A DNA stretch of 64,000 bases from Lathyrus oleraceus (lineage: Eukaryota > Streptophyta > Magnoliopsida > Fabales > Fabaceae). Made by a program: the position numbers and the translations under genes. Positions 9,487 to 20,417 of this stretch are shown here, in pieces. The DNA lies in the NCBI RefSeq assembly GCF_024323335.1, contig NC_066582.1, positions 91,632,944-91,696,943 of the forward strand, in the 5' to 3' direction. The number at the start of each line of letters is the position of its first letter. The stretch's first letter is position 1. Below the pieces are notes generated by a model. It was not told the origin of the DNA. It searched no databases and saw nothing but the letters and a program-made list of their open reading frames with translations.

Positions 9487-9917
9487 AGAGGTGGTTAGTA
9501 AGAAAAAAAGAAAGGGGGGATCAGTAAGGAAAAAACGTGTGGTGAGAGAAACAGAGAATTGAAAAGAAATATTTTTCCAAAAGCATTACCGTATTTCACT
9601 TGTTCTTCATTTTCGGTAACCCAAAATCGTCCCAATTATTCACCGAAACACAAAACCGATTTCATATCTTTGAAGTTCGTTGAGTCCAGGTCACAAATAT
9701 CCAAGGTTCGTTTCATTCCGGCCTCGTTTCACCGATCAAAAGCGACGTTGAAGTCAGGTACTCACGAAGGCAGCCAGCACTGCGTCGGTGACGGTTTCCA
9801 GCTTTCGGTCGATCATTTGGACGATCAGAAGTTCATCCTCTTCACACAAGGTAATATTCTTCACTTATCTCTGAAATCGGCAAAGTTCCGGCTTGCCGAC
9901 ATGTGTTTTAATATATT

Positions 9918-10381
<464 letters not shown>

Positions 10382-11371
10382 CTTCTGTTTACTAAATATT
10401 GTTTATCTCTTATTATTATTTTACATATATGTTTTATTTAAATGTTAGTTAAATTAATTATTTGTTTAAATGTTTATTTATATCAAATGTTTATTTTGTC
10501 TAAAGTAAATGTTTATATTGTTTTTTTATATTTGTTTATGTTGTTACTAACCGTGTCGTTTCAGTTTCAGCTCGATTAACTCCACTAACTATTCGTAATA
10601 CTAACTATTCATAGCTAACTATGTTGTAATAATTTACTTTCTCGCATTTTTTATGTTCTGTATTGTGTGTTTAATCGTATTGTTCACGTTTTATGTTAAA
10701 AAATCGAAAAATCCAAAAAAGAGAAACCCGATTCGATTCCAACGGTCGCCGTTTAAGAAACCCTTTTCACACACTCACAAGCTTACTCTTGGGCTTCCTT
10801 ATAATGAGCCCATTTATTTATTGTTTCAGGGTTTAGGCTCATTCAAATCTTTTGCCAGCTTTGCCTTTTCAGTTTAAAAACATTTTCAAAAGGATGTGTC
10901 AGTCTCGAAGCCTCCCGCCTAGGTCGAGCAAGAGATGGCAATACACGCCAATCTAAAATCAACAAAACAGACTTTCCCCTTTTCTTTTGGGAGAACTACG
11001 TGGATTCTGATTTCTCCATTGCGCCTTAGAGATACGTAGGCATGAAGTCTACGACTTTATCGAGTCCAAAAACAATAAAATCAAGTTCTTTTCTCATCTC
11101 CCTAATCAAACGATCAAAGCGAAAAAAGCAAAGCATTCACATAAACATAAGCAAAAAGGTTCCTGTGGAGTACCACAGATGTAGAGGGTGCTAATACCTT
11201 CCCTTTGCATAACCAACCCCCGAACCCGTAACTCTAAAGGGATTTATCGTTATTTTTCCCTTCCTCTTTTTGGATAAAATAAAAGACGGTGGCGACTCTT
11301 GCATTTAAAATATTTTTCAAACGGGTTAAGTTCAATCAATACTTAATCTCGTGAAAAATCCCGCCGCGACA

Positions 11372-13352
11372 ATAGTCATAGTGGACGGTCGCACTGGTGG
11401 CACCGGTTGCGCTTCTGGTACATTGATCTGATTAGTTGGGTAGCAACATCATAGTCATACTCTGAAATCTCATTCATTGAAACATAAACATCGGAAACAT
11501 CGGAATCAAGTTCAATTACACCAGAATCAACCACATTGCTTGGGATATCAGCAACAACATTGGAAAAATTAAATACATCATCATGGATTACAGAATCAGT
11601 AGGAACAACATCTGCGAATTCATCAGTAGCATCTTCAAACACCTCTTCCTCAACCCCTTCCATGAACTCTTGGACAGACAAATCTTCAACCTGGAGGGTA
11701 CCTTCGTCGAGCAAGGCCTGGATACCTTGTTGCAGCTTCAAACAACCCCCACTCTGAGTAGCACAATCCACACAACCTTTCCCATAACCAGGGAAAACAT
11801 TGGCCTTCAACAAGTAGCCCTTGATATGCAGCAACGGAGTCTTCAGCTTCAACACATCTTTGACGGATCTGGCTTCCCTTTCCATCATATTAACATTCGT
11901 ACTACCATGCTGGGGCATGGGATTGTTGACAACATTAGGAGTCGGTGCAAGGTCGATGGCCTTTGAATCTATGAGGTCCTGAACTACATGCTTAAAAGCT
12001 TCGCAGTTCTCAATATTGTGGCCAGGTGCCCCAGAGTGGAAGCTACACCTAGCGTTGGTGTCATAACCCGCCGGAATCCTACCAACAGGAGGAGCCAGAG
12101 TGCGTAACTGCACCAGTTGTAGTTGTTGAAGACTAGAAAGCAACTGAGCGTACGACATTGGAAGAGTGTCGAAACGCCGGTCCATCATCCTTTGCCTCTG
12201 TTGATAGACGAGTCTGTTACCCGGTTATTATTGTCGGTACTGAGTTTGCTGACGCTGTGGTTGTTGTTGTAGTGGTGATGCAGCTGGAATGGTCACGACC
12301 GCAACATACGATTGTTGATGATAGTTCTGAAAATTATTCCTCCGGTTACCCCTATTCTGATAAGAAGATATGGCATTTGCATCCCCTTCTCTCCTCTTCT
12401 GTCCCTGAATGAACGACTTCTTCACCCCTGATGAAGATCCACCTTCACTTTGGATCTTGCAGGTTTTCAAATAGTTCTCCACCCTCTCACCGTTTGAGAC
12501 TACATCAGCAAAGTTGGAGGCATTGCAACCCACCAGACGCTCTAAGTATGATCCGGGAAGAGTGTTCATGAACATGTTAGCCATTTCCTTCTCCAACATA
12601 GAAGGTTGAACACGGGAAGCTGTCTCCCTCCAGCGTTGAGCGTATTCCCTGAAGCACTCATTGCTTTTAAGAGACAGATTCTGAAGTTGAGTTCTGTCCG
12701 GAGCCATGTTTGTATTATACTGATACTGTTTCTCGAAAGCCTCAGCCAAATCCCTTCAGCAATGGATGTGGACTCTGTCCAGCCTCATATACCATTCCAG
12801 GGATGCCCCAGCTAGGCTGTCCTGGAAGAAGTACATGAGCAGCTTCTCATCATCAGAATACGCGATCATCTCGCGGAAGTAAGATTGTACATGAGTCTTC
12901 GGGCAAGAGTTGCCATTGTATTTGTCAAATATCGGGACCTTGAATTTCGGTGGCACCCTCACGCTTGGGACCAACCCCAAGTCAGCAACATCCACACCAA
13001 GAGCATTTTTCCCTTCCACAGCTTTCAGCCTCTCCTCTAATCTTCTGAACATGGGGTCCATGCCATGGCCCATGCCAAAGTCCTCCTGAAGTAGGGGGAA
13101 ATGATCCTCCTGATCATCATGGATGGGTTGTTGACCAAGGTTGCCATGTGGGATCGGGGTAGGCCCCGGTCCATTGGGTCCGTTAGCCTCTCCAGCTGGA
13201 GGATCAGTCAACGTCTCTGGTTGAGTAGTGGCGGGATTCTTCTGCATCATCTGCCTGAGCTCTTGCTGTCCCTGGGCCACCCCTTGGACCACATCCATGA
13301 ATTGGTTCATGCGGATCTTCATCTCGGCGAGCTCTGCTTGTAGGCTTTCCAT
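11372..13352 (-). pseudogene. gag: Ogre-2 gag (gag-pro start) with three in-frame stops
   Basis: One frame from ATG at 13352 to 11376, broken only by TGA (12756-12758) and two adjacent TAA codons (12228-12233). It begins with a coiled-coil-like stretch (residues 1-40) and a proline/glycine-rich linker. The capsid-like part follows (VPPKFKVP, FDKYNGNSCP, then about residues 200-290 containing QLQNLSLK). A zinc-knuckle-like motif CSFHSGAPGHNIENC comes next, followed by the acidic region before protease. The frame stops at 11376-11378, next to the Ogre-1 junction. The TGA stands at a position where tryptophan is expected and the TAA pair lies in a glutamine-rich tract, both as cytosine deamination would produce. 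Confidence 0.88.
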
Positions 13353-14442
13353 TGCTCTCTGGTGGTTTCTGCGGGTACCGTACCGGTGAATGCCTGAGTC
13401 AGCTATCCTGCTAGTGGAACACCAAACAAACTGGGAACACTGCTGCAGTACCTGTTATGCAAGACATGCAAATGAATATGTAAATGCAATGACATGTTCA
13501 TCAATTCCAAAGGGTATTCTATCCCCTTGATTTCAGTCTCATAATAGATAAACAGTGTAAGAAGATCGAGCCGTTAGGAGAACCAGAAAACTCCGACTAG
13601 AATCAAGAAGAAGATATAAACCCCTGGGAATAGATAAACATGTATTAAATGATGTGAATGAAAAATGATGTGATGCAATGCAGTGACATGGAAATCAAGA
13701 TTGTTGTATCTGCTTGAACATCTGTCGGGTTGCACTGTCTGAAGAGAAACCCACTGAGGAATATAATACAAGATCAAAACTCTGCTCCAGAAAACCGGGT
13801 AGGTTGGAGGTTAAGGTTTCCTGAATTTAGCCCGTCCCTCACTGGTAGCTTCTAAGAACAGAAGTTTGTCAACTTCGGCCCTTCAGTCGAGAATAATACG
13901 TTTACCACTGAAGGTTTGGCATTATTACGGGATAAAAGACCTCCACTCACTCCCCTCAACAAGACATCCTAAAGCAAGTTCCTAGTCTCGGGGTCCTCAG
14001 ATTGAGCAGCGAGAATTCGCCCACCAGAGCTAACATAAACGCGTCTCAGAGGAGAGGCCTCGACTGAGTTCTCAGGAAATGGTCACCAGAGTCGACGATT
14101 TCTAAAGGAACATCAGTCGTTCTGGAACACCCATAGGACGGAATATATCCAAAAGAAACCTCGTCTGGGTGTGGGTCTTCATGAACGACTTAACGTAGCA
14201 ACATGCCATGCAAGCCTCATGACCATCCACTCTAAAACCTGTGTGCACGCTCAGGCCTGGGTAGTGGGCTTATCTCTCATAGAACATCCCATCCCAACAA
14301 ACAAGCAACCCACAGATACAACAGACATATGTACATGAATGCAATAAGGTAAAGCAGGTAAATAAATAACTGTACAAAAGAATAAACACCCAACAAACAG
14401 GAAACCTACAAAAGCTAGGGGGCTCTCTTAGGGAGACCGATG
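13353..14442 (-). other. Ogre-2 leader between PBS and gag
   Basis: About 1.09 kb with no coding frame that resembles ORF1 or any other protein. A GGTACCGTACC string sits near its gag-proximal end (about 13373-13385). I see no tandem repeat. Confidence 0.7.
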
Positions 14443-14460
14443 TCCCTAGTAGAGTCGCTA
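14443..14460 (-). promoter_or_regulatory. Primer-binding site of Ogre-2, mutated
   Basis: On the minus strand it reads TAGCGACTCTACTAGGGA, two bases after the LTR end. Against the intact site in Ogre-5 it has three G-to-A changes and no other difference. It would prime from the same tRNA-Arg-type primer; the changes probably prevent efficient priming. Confidence 0.85.
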
Positions 14461-14462
14461 GT

Positions 14463-16877
14463 TGTCACAGCCTAAAAAATATAGTATGCGAAAAACAACC
14501 GGCGAAAAATAAAAATGACAGAAGAGTCGCCACCGTGCGTTATTTATCCCAAAGGAGGGAAAGGAAACGCTCGAAGTAAACCTGGAAAAAGGAAAAGACA
14601 AGGTCTCGCAACCAAATCTTGGGTTCGGGAGTCGATTATGCGAAGGGAAGGTATTAGCACCCCTACGCATCCGTAGTACCCTACGGGATCCACTCTTGTT
14701 GTTCTTGTCTAAAGGGTGTGTGTTTATCTAATGTACTATTTACTAAAAGAGGGGTCAAAAGAAAATGACTCGCACGGATGTCGCATCCCCTGGATACGTA
14801 TCTCATCTGAATATGAGAATCAGAGTCTTCGTAGCTCGGCTACCTATGGGTTAAAGAGGAGTGTGCCTGCTAAGACATCGCGTCTTATGCCTACGTATCT
14901 CATCTGGAATGAGAATCAGAGCAAGCCGTAGTTCGGCTAACTACGGGTTTGTTTTGGACGAACGACGTTACTACGCAATCTACCGGATGCTCGGCCTTTA
15001 GAGACTTACTCGCCTGTAGTAGAAGGAGTAAACGTGTTCTTAGGAGAAGAAAAATCAATGAGTTTGTTTGTGTTTTAGGAATGCCCATGCAAAAAGGAAG
15101 TCCTAGACGACGGAACCGTGCTACCTTAATTGACATGCAAATGAGAGACTATACGAAGCCTAACAATCCTATGGGGAGACGATCACACCATACAAAACAA
15201 ACATGCATAGAGTAAACACGCCATCAAGGGGCTCGGACATACATTAGTAGGGCTTTAGTCAAGAGGGGTCATATCAACCTCGACAAACAAGCCATGGAAA
15301 GGTAATCAAACGGGCTCTTAACCACTGACATTGAACGTCAGAGTGAGAAGATCAAAAGGGTAATGAGGATAAGACCTCATAGCTCTTAACCCTGGACAGG
15401 GTGAGCTCATGACAAAAAGTGGGGATTCAAAAAGGTGAAACCCTCTCCATTGACTGACCGGACAAAAGATCTCGGGCTTTTGTTCTGGAGCATCGACACG
15501 TAGTGCGAGCATAGAGAACGACACACTGAATAACGGGGGATTGAGTACTAATCCCTGTTATCCGTCAATTGCCTCTTCATGGAGGTCTTTAGCACTGGTG
15601 CCTCCTCTTGGAGGTCTTTGGGCATAAAAGTAAACACACAAAAAACATCGCCTCCAATCGAGGTCCTCCAGCTAAGAAAGCGGGAAAGATAAAGGGATCA
15701 AGAGATCTACCACACGGATAAAGATCCGAAGTAATAACAACTAAGGAAGCAAGAAACCCGGTGATCTCTCAAGCTAACACCATCAAAGAAAGCAAGTCAG
15801 CATAGGTAATCGGAATAAATCTCCAAGTGGTATCCCACAAATAAAGTGGAATACCAAGCAAGCTATCTCTTCAGGAGTCATACGAGCCCTCACAAAAACT
15901 CAACAAATAGGTTAGAATAACACGACGGGGTGCAATCAAGAGTTGCACCAAACAAAAGAGGCATAACAATAAAGCGTCGGGTAAATAGTGCACGGATGCA
16001 AGAGAAAGCATGTCATAATAAACACCAAACAAATTAGAGAGCAAAAACAACTGTCCGACTTCCGGAACCCCAAACCCTATGGTACACATTTCAGAAACTA
16101 AACGATTAAACATTCAAAGTATTGTTCTACACATTCATGCACATCTAAACCCACGCGTGAAACCTAACGATACCCACTCTTCCAAATTCAACCATAATGC
16201 CTCATACATTTAGAAATTTCAAATTGAAAGCATAAAATAATGGGAATAGGGCAAACCTGATTGGAGAGATCGAATGAAATTGAATCGCAGGGTTGGGTTT
16301 GTGGAGCAATCTTAGGTTTTATATGAGGTGGAATTGGTTCTTTGCAGATGAGTTCTCTTCAGTGTCTGGAGGCTGCTCTGAATTCTGTTAGCTTCTTCTC
16401 TAGCTACTTCTCTTCTAGGGTTTTTTGGGAGATGGAAGTCTAGAATTTATAACCTGCTTTTCGTGACTCTGTGGGCTCAAAATGAGAGAGGTCCAAGTCC
16501 AAGATTTTTCTGTTATATTTTTTTAAAACGCGTGAGCTTCGCCTGGCGAAGGATTTGCTCACCTAGCGAGCATGACAGTTCTGATTCACTAAGCGAACCA
16601 CGCTACTCGCCTAGCGAGCATGGCAGCTCAGGAACAGGCTTTTGCTCCTTTAAGATTAGCATTTTGAATGATGAATAGACCCCATTTGAACATGTTGGAA
16701 GTGACTCAAGTCATTCCCTTGTGTTGACTAGTCATCCAGATAGAATCCACAAAGTGTCTTGGATGATATTCAAGCTTCTTGGATCTAATTCTGATTGACA
16801 TGATGAAATGCAATATGAAATGTTAAATGACCTAAAAATGAATGCATGAATGAGGGGGGAAAATTTGAGGTGCTACA
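14463..16877 (-). repeat. 5' LTR of Ogre-2, 2.4 kb
   Basis: On the minus strand it starts TGTAGCACCTCAAATTTT at 16877 and ends GGCTGTGACA at 14463. A TATA-like TTATAAAT is at about 16445-16452. It holds two ATACGTA boxes (one at 14888-14901) and the end module with GGTGGCGACTC (14524-14534), 61 nt before the terminus. Near 16537-16618 are palindromes built on CTTCGCCTGGCGAAG and CTCGCCTAGCGAG. Solo LTR-b at 39320-41792 belongs to the same family. Confidence 0.88.
16445..16452 (-). promoter_or_regulatory. TATA-like box in the Ogre-2 LTR
   Basis: TTATAAAT on the minus strand about 430 bp into the LTR; solo LTR-b has the same string at about 41053-41060. Position suggests a U3 of about 0.4 kb and a very long R-U5. 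Confidence 0.5.
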
Positions 16878-17089
16878 ATATGGATTGTCGGTTGCTCCGG
16901 TTTTCTTTTCTTCTTTGTGGACACATATCCCCACAAAGTATTACCCTTTTGCATACATACATTTGCATCATGAGGTCTCTTAGGGACCAAAATTCGTCTC
17001 TTTGTTATTATTTAAGCCCATTCTACCTCGTCGAAACGAAGATTTTAACCTTCACTTCTCCGGCTAGAATGAACTTAAATAGGGGCATC
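16878..17089 (+). other. End of the Ogre-3 3' UTR: stem-loop and polypurine tract
   Basis: TTTAAG (17011-17016) pairs with CTTAAA (17074-17079) and CATTCTA (17019-17025) with TAGAATG (17065-17071). The 3' arm overlaps AAATAGGGGCATC, the polypurine tract, right before the LTR start. The Ogre-7 copy keeps the same arms. Confidence 0.8.
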
Positions 17090-18608
17090 TGTAAGACCCC
17101 AATTTTGGCCCTAAGATCCCTCATGGCATCATAACATTGCATTTGCAAAGCCTCAAGGATCATGAGCATCTGGGTTCCCTTTGCCTTTGGGTGGGACCTC
17201 TTGTGAGTTGGTTTGAGATCACCAAGCATGTTTGAATTGTATATTATTTCTTTTCTCATTTTATTTACTAACCAAAAGAATAAAAATATGTCACTAACAT
17301 TTCTTGTTTGTAGCTTGAGCAATCACAAGGTCTAAAAGCTTCTAGGAGATCCTTTGTGCAATGATATGATCAAGAGAAGATGAAAGCAAGCATGGTAATG
17401 GTTCCCAAATATCTCATCCATCAAATATGCTTTCCAAGTATCTCAATTCATCATTTTTGATCAAAGAAAGTCAAGGGGTTTGAGGTTTGTTTCCCAAGGA
17501 AACCCTAATTCATCTGATCATCAACTGTGCCTTGCTCATGAAGCAACCTCAACCCATGGTAAAATAAAATCAAGGGAAGTTATTTAGGTCATCTATTCAT
17601 GCATTTTTGAACTTATTTGAGTTCCTTCAATCATCAATTCATTAAGGTATGAGTTGTGGACTTGAGAAGTTGATCAGTCAATTCATCTGACTATCTTAAA
17701 ATGTACTGAGACCTAACGTTTTATGTGTTGGTCAAATGAAGATGACCCCAAGATCAAAAATTTTCTTAAGGACAACATGAACAACTTTATTGTTCATCAA
17801 AATTTTATTTAAAGCTTGGAAGGTCATCTTCCATTCCAAGACATTATAGGTCATTTTGACTGAAACCCTAATTTTGGGTCAACTTCCCAAGAACATAACT
17901 GATTCATTTCTCATTATTTTGGGATGAGACTTAATGCATTGGAAAGATTATTGTGTCTACTTCAAATGTTATGTTGAGAAAAATTGCAAAATCTCAAAAG
18001 AAATACATGTGATAATGCAAAACATTATAGGTCACTTTGGGCCAAATGCATTGAAATGTGAAAAAGTCCAACTTCAAGTGCCTATAAATTCTTCATTAAA
18101 AATCCAACTGATGCAAAATTTAATCCAAATTAATTTTCTTGAAAAGATGTACAATTTTCATGTTGAAGAGTTTATCATTTGGAGCTTGCATCATTGAGAA
18201 AGAAGGGCTTGAACATTGGCCAAATTTGGAAACTTCACATATGCATGTTTTGCACCCTACAGTTCAAGCTCAAATTTCACTAATTTCCAAGGCCTAACTG
18301 GAATTTTGATCAACATAGAATTTGTTTCTTATGCAACAAGTTTTCTAACCATTACTCATAAGGTTGCATTTGGAGTTTGGAAGCATCATTTTCGAAGACA
18401 TGAAGAATTAAGGGCATTTTGTGAAATTCAATTTAATTGCCATGCATGAGCTGATTACACTTAATGTACACGTCCATTTGCATTTCACATTAACTCAACA
18501 ACTTATTTTAGCCTTCATTGGGCCTTCCACATGCTCACACAAGCCCATGCAATGCAAAATCCATTTGCAATGCACACGAGTTAGCTCATGCATTCAGCTC
18601 TCTCCATC

Positions 18609-18616
18609 TATAAATA
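18609..18616 (+). promoter_or_regulatory. TATA box of the Ogre-3 LTR
   Basis: TATAAATA, conserved at the same place in solo LTR-a (33427-33434), Ogre-5 (46827-46834) and Ogre-7 (58709-58716, minus). Conservation in four copies within otherwise diverged sequence supports a promoter role. Confidence 0.7.
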
Positions 18617-18677
18617 CCACGCCTTACCTTCACAGTTCTCCAACCTGAAGGCGCTTGAAATGCTGCAAGATTGAATC

Positions 18678-18682
18678 CCTAG
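18678..18682 (+). repeat. Left target-site duplication of Copia-1 (CCTAG)
   Basis: CCTAG directly before the TG of the left LTR. The same five bases follow the right LTR at 26099-26103. Joining the flanks gives the sequence seen uninterrupted in the Ogre-7 LTR. Confidence 0.97.
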
Positions 18683-20403
18683 TGTTAATACCTCAGGATT
18701 GGCATTAATTTTAGAAAACAAATAATGTAGTCACCTCTGTTGTTTTAATATGTTGGGTTGAAGAAATTCAACATCTGGACCAACATGTCATGTACGATGT
18801 CACGACATCAGGTCTGTGACATCGCACATGTGTAGGAAACTGAATTAATTAATTCAGTATATGTTTTGGGATCAGCAAGGATATCTGGTGAATATCCTAA
18901 CTCCCAGGTGGAGGTCTTGAAGACTAAATCAGAAGATATATAGGCTCAAAATATGGAGATATATATGGAGAGAGTTTAGGAACTTGAAGACCTTGTTTGT
19001 AGCAGAATTTTTCTGCTGAAGTTGCAACAGCAAAGAACAAGTCTGCTGCAACTTTCTGAAGGCCCAAATCCAGTTGGGTAATTAGGTTATAAATAGCTGA
19101 TTGTAATCTAGTTTTTGTAAGCCTCTTAGAATGAATTTTTAAGGGTGTGTGTAAGGTAAACCTCCCAATCTGTGGGAAGGTTACCATGTGTCTCTCAGTG
19201 GTAAACCTGAGAGTGTTTGTCACTCAAAGCCTGTAGGCAAGAGTGATTATGTTCTTGAGTGAAGCTGTGAAGCAAGTTCAAGGTGTTTGCACATTACATT
19301 GTATTTGTAGTGATAGGAATGGAAACTGGAGGTTTCTATCTAGGAGTTCCTAGGTATAGATTGCATTGGGTAGGGATTAAGTGATGAGTTGTAAACGGGG
19401 GAGTTTAACTCTGAATTGATACTACTAATAGTGGATCTTCTTCCTGGCTTGGTAGCCCCCAGATGTAGGTCATGTTGGACTGAACTGGGTTAACAATTTC
19501 CTGTGTTTGTTTACCTACTGTATGTTATAATCATGTCTGCCATAATTCAGGTTGTGTTACAGTCTGCCAATCAAGTTAATAACAAACCTGATACACAGCC
19601 TTCTGTTGGTATGTCAATCAGAATGTTTTGACATTCATCAACAACAGCACATACTGTTTAATAAGCTGATGAATTCAGTTCAGTATGTAGTGAAGTCTGG
19701 TTTTAAAAGGCATATCAGACCTGGCCAAAAGAGCAGTGTGAAATTGTCAAACGGGATGTCTTGACAGTTCTTCCAGTAAGCTGATACTGAAGTAGAGACT
19801 GGTTGGTCTTTTACAGTACAATAAATTTAGCAGTCTGTGTTCAGGAACTAAACAGACTGAGCATATGGCTCTGGGCTTGGATGTCAGACGGAATGCTGTG
19901 ACATTCATTCCTGACAGCATATGCTATATTGTTGAATGGTTAGTTTTTCTGTTTCAGGATTTTTCTCAGGCTATTCTTCAGGAATCCACCAGCTGATCTA
20001 AAATCTTGGAAACTAACAACTAAGCTACAATTAATGAACCTAACAAATAATCTATTTGTTAGCTCCTTAATAAGTGGAGATTAGTTTAACTTGTTACAAC
20101 CTTTAATCTAGGAAATACAAGTACATGACCAACAAACTGGAACAATGTAACAGAGGATGTCCAAAACAGGATTGAGACATCGTGCTGATAACTGTGTAGG
20201 AAAACAACAGTAGTGAATGTTATGGTGCCCATAACAAATTGTTCCTCCTCTATAGGATGACATAGAAGGAGAGGTTGTGACACTGTGAAAAGGTGCACAA
20301 TAGAACAAAGTGTAATAATTGTCTTGCTGTAATAAGTACAATGTTAGATCAGATGTCATGACTTGAAGTAGAACATCTGAATACTGACTACACCAGAATT
20401 TCA
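18683..20403 (+). repeat. Left LTR of Copia-1
   Basis: 1721 bp, starts TGTTAATACC, ends CAGAATTTCA. It differs from the right LTR at 7 positions (5 transitions, 2 transversions), 0.41 percent. It holds inverted ATGTCA...TGACAT pairs, for example near 19611-19635 and 19880-19905. Confidence 0.97.
19088..19095 (+). promoter_or_regulatory. TATA box in the left LTR of Copia-1
   Basis: TATAAATA in a GC-mixed context, about 405 bp from the LTR start; the same box is in the right LTR at 24783-24790. Confidence 0.65.
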
Positions 20404-20405
20404 AT

Positions 20406-20417
20406 TGGTATCAGAGC
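20406..20417 (+). promoter_or_regulatory. Primer-binding site of Copia-1
   Basis: TGGTATCAGAGC, two bases after the left LTR. It is the standard plant Ty1/copia site complementary to initiator Met-tRNA. Confidence 0.95.

Larger units (their letters stand above)
11372..16877 (-). mobile_element. Ogre-2: minus-strand Tat-type element, 5' half only
   Basis: Read on the minus strand: 5' LTR (16877 to 14463), PBS (14460 to 14443), leader, then a gag frame that is cut at 11372 by the insertion of Ogre-1. The remainder should lie beyond the left edge of the window. The left flank of its LTR (16878 onwards) is the 3' UTR of Ogre-3, so Ogre-2 inserted there. It has no ORF1 between PBS and gag, unlike Ogre-1 and Ogre-5. 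Confidence 0.88.

Noticed and set aside
11536..11966. Plus-strand frames opposite gag of Ogre-2
   Set aside because: Antisense shadows of a clear gag frame on the minus strand.
14458..15524. Several 65-90 codon frames in the Ogre-2 LTR
   Set aside because: They lie inside the LTR on both strands with no domain; similar frames in solo LTR-b (39745-39996) reflect shared LTR sequence, not protein conservation.
18924..19223. Minus-strand 99-codon frame, repeated identically at 24619-24918
   Set aside because: It is identical only because both lie in the paired LTRs of Copia-1; there is no recognisable domain.
20104..20404. Minus-strand frames of 70 and 98 codons, repeated at 25781-26099
   Set aside because: LTR sequence on the antisense strand; duplication is explained by the LTR pair.
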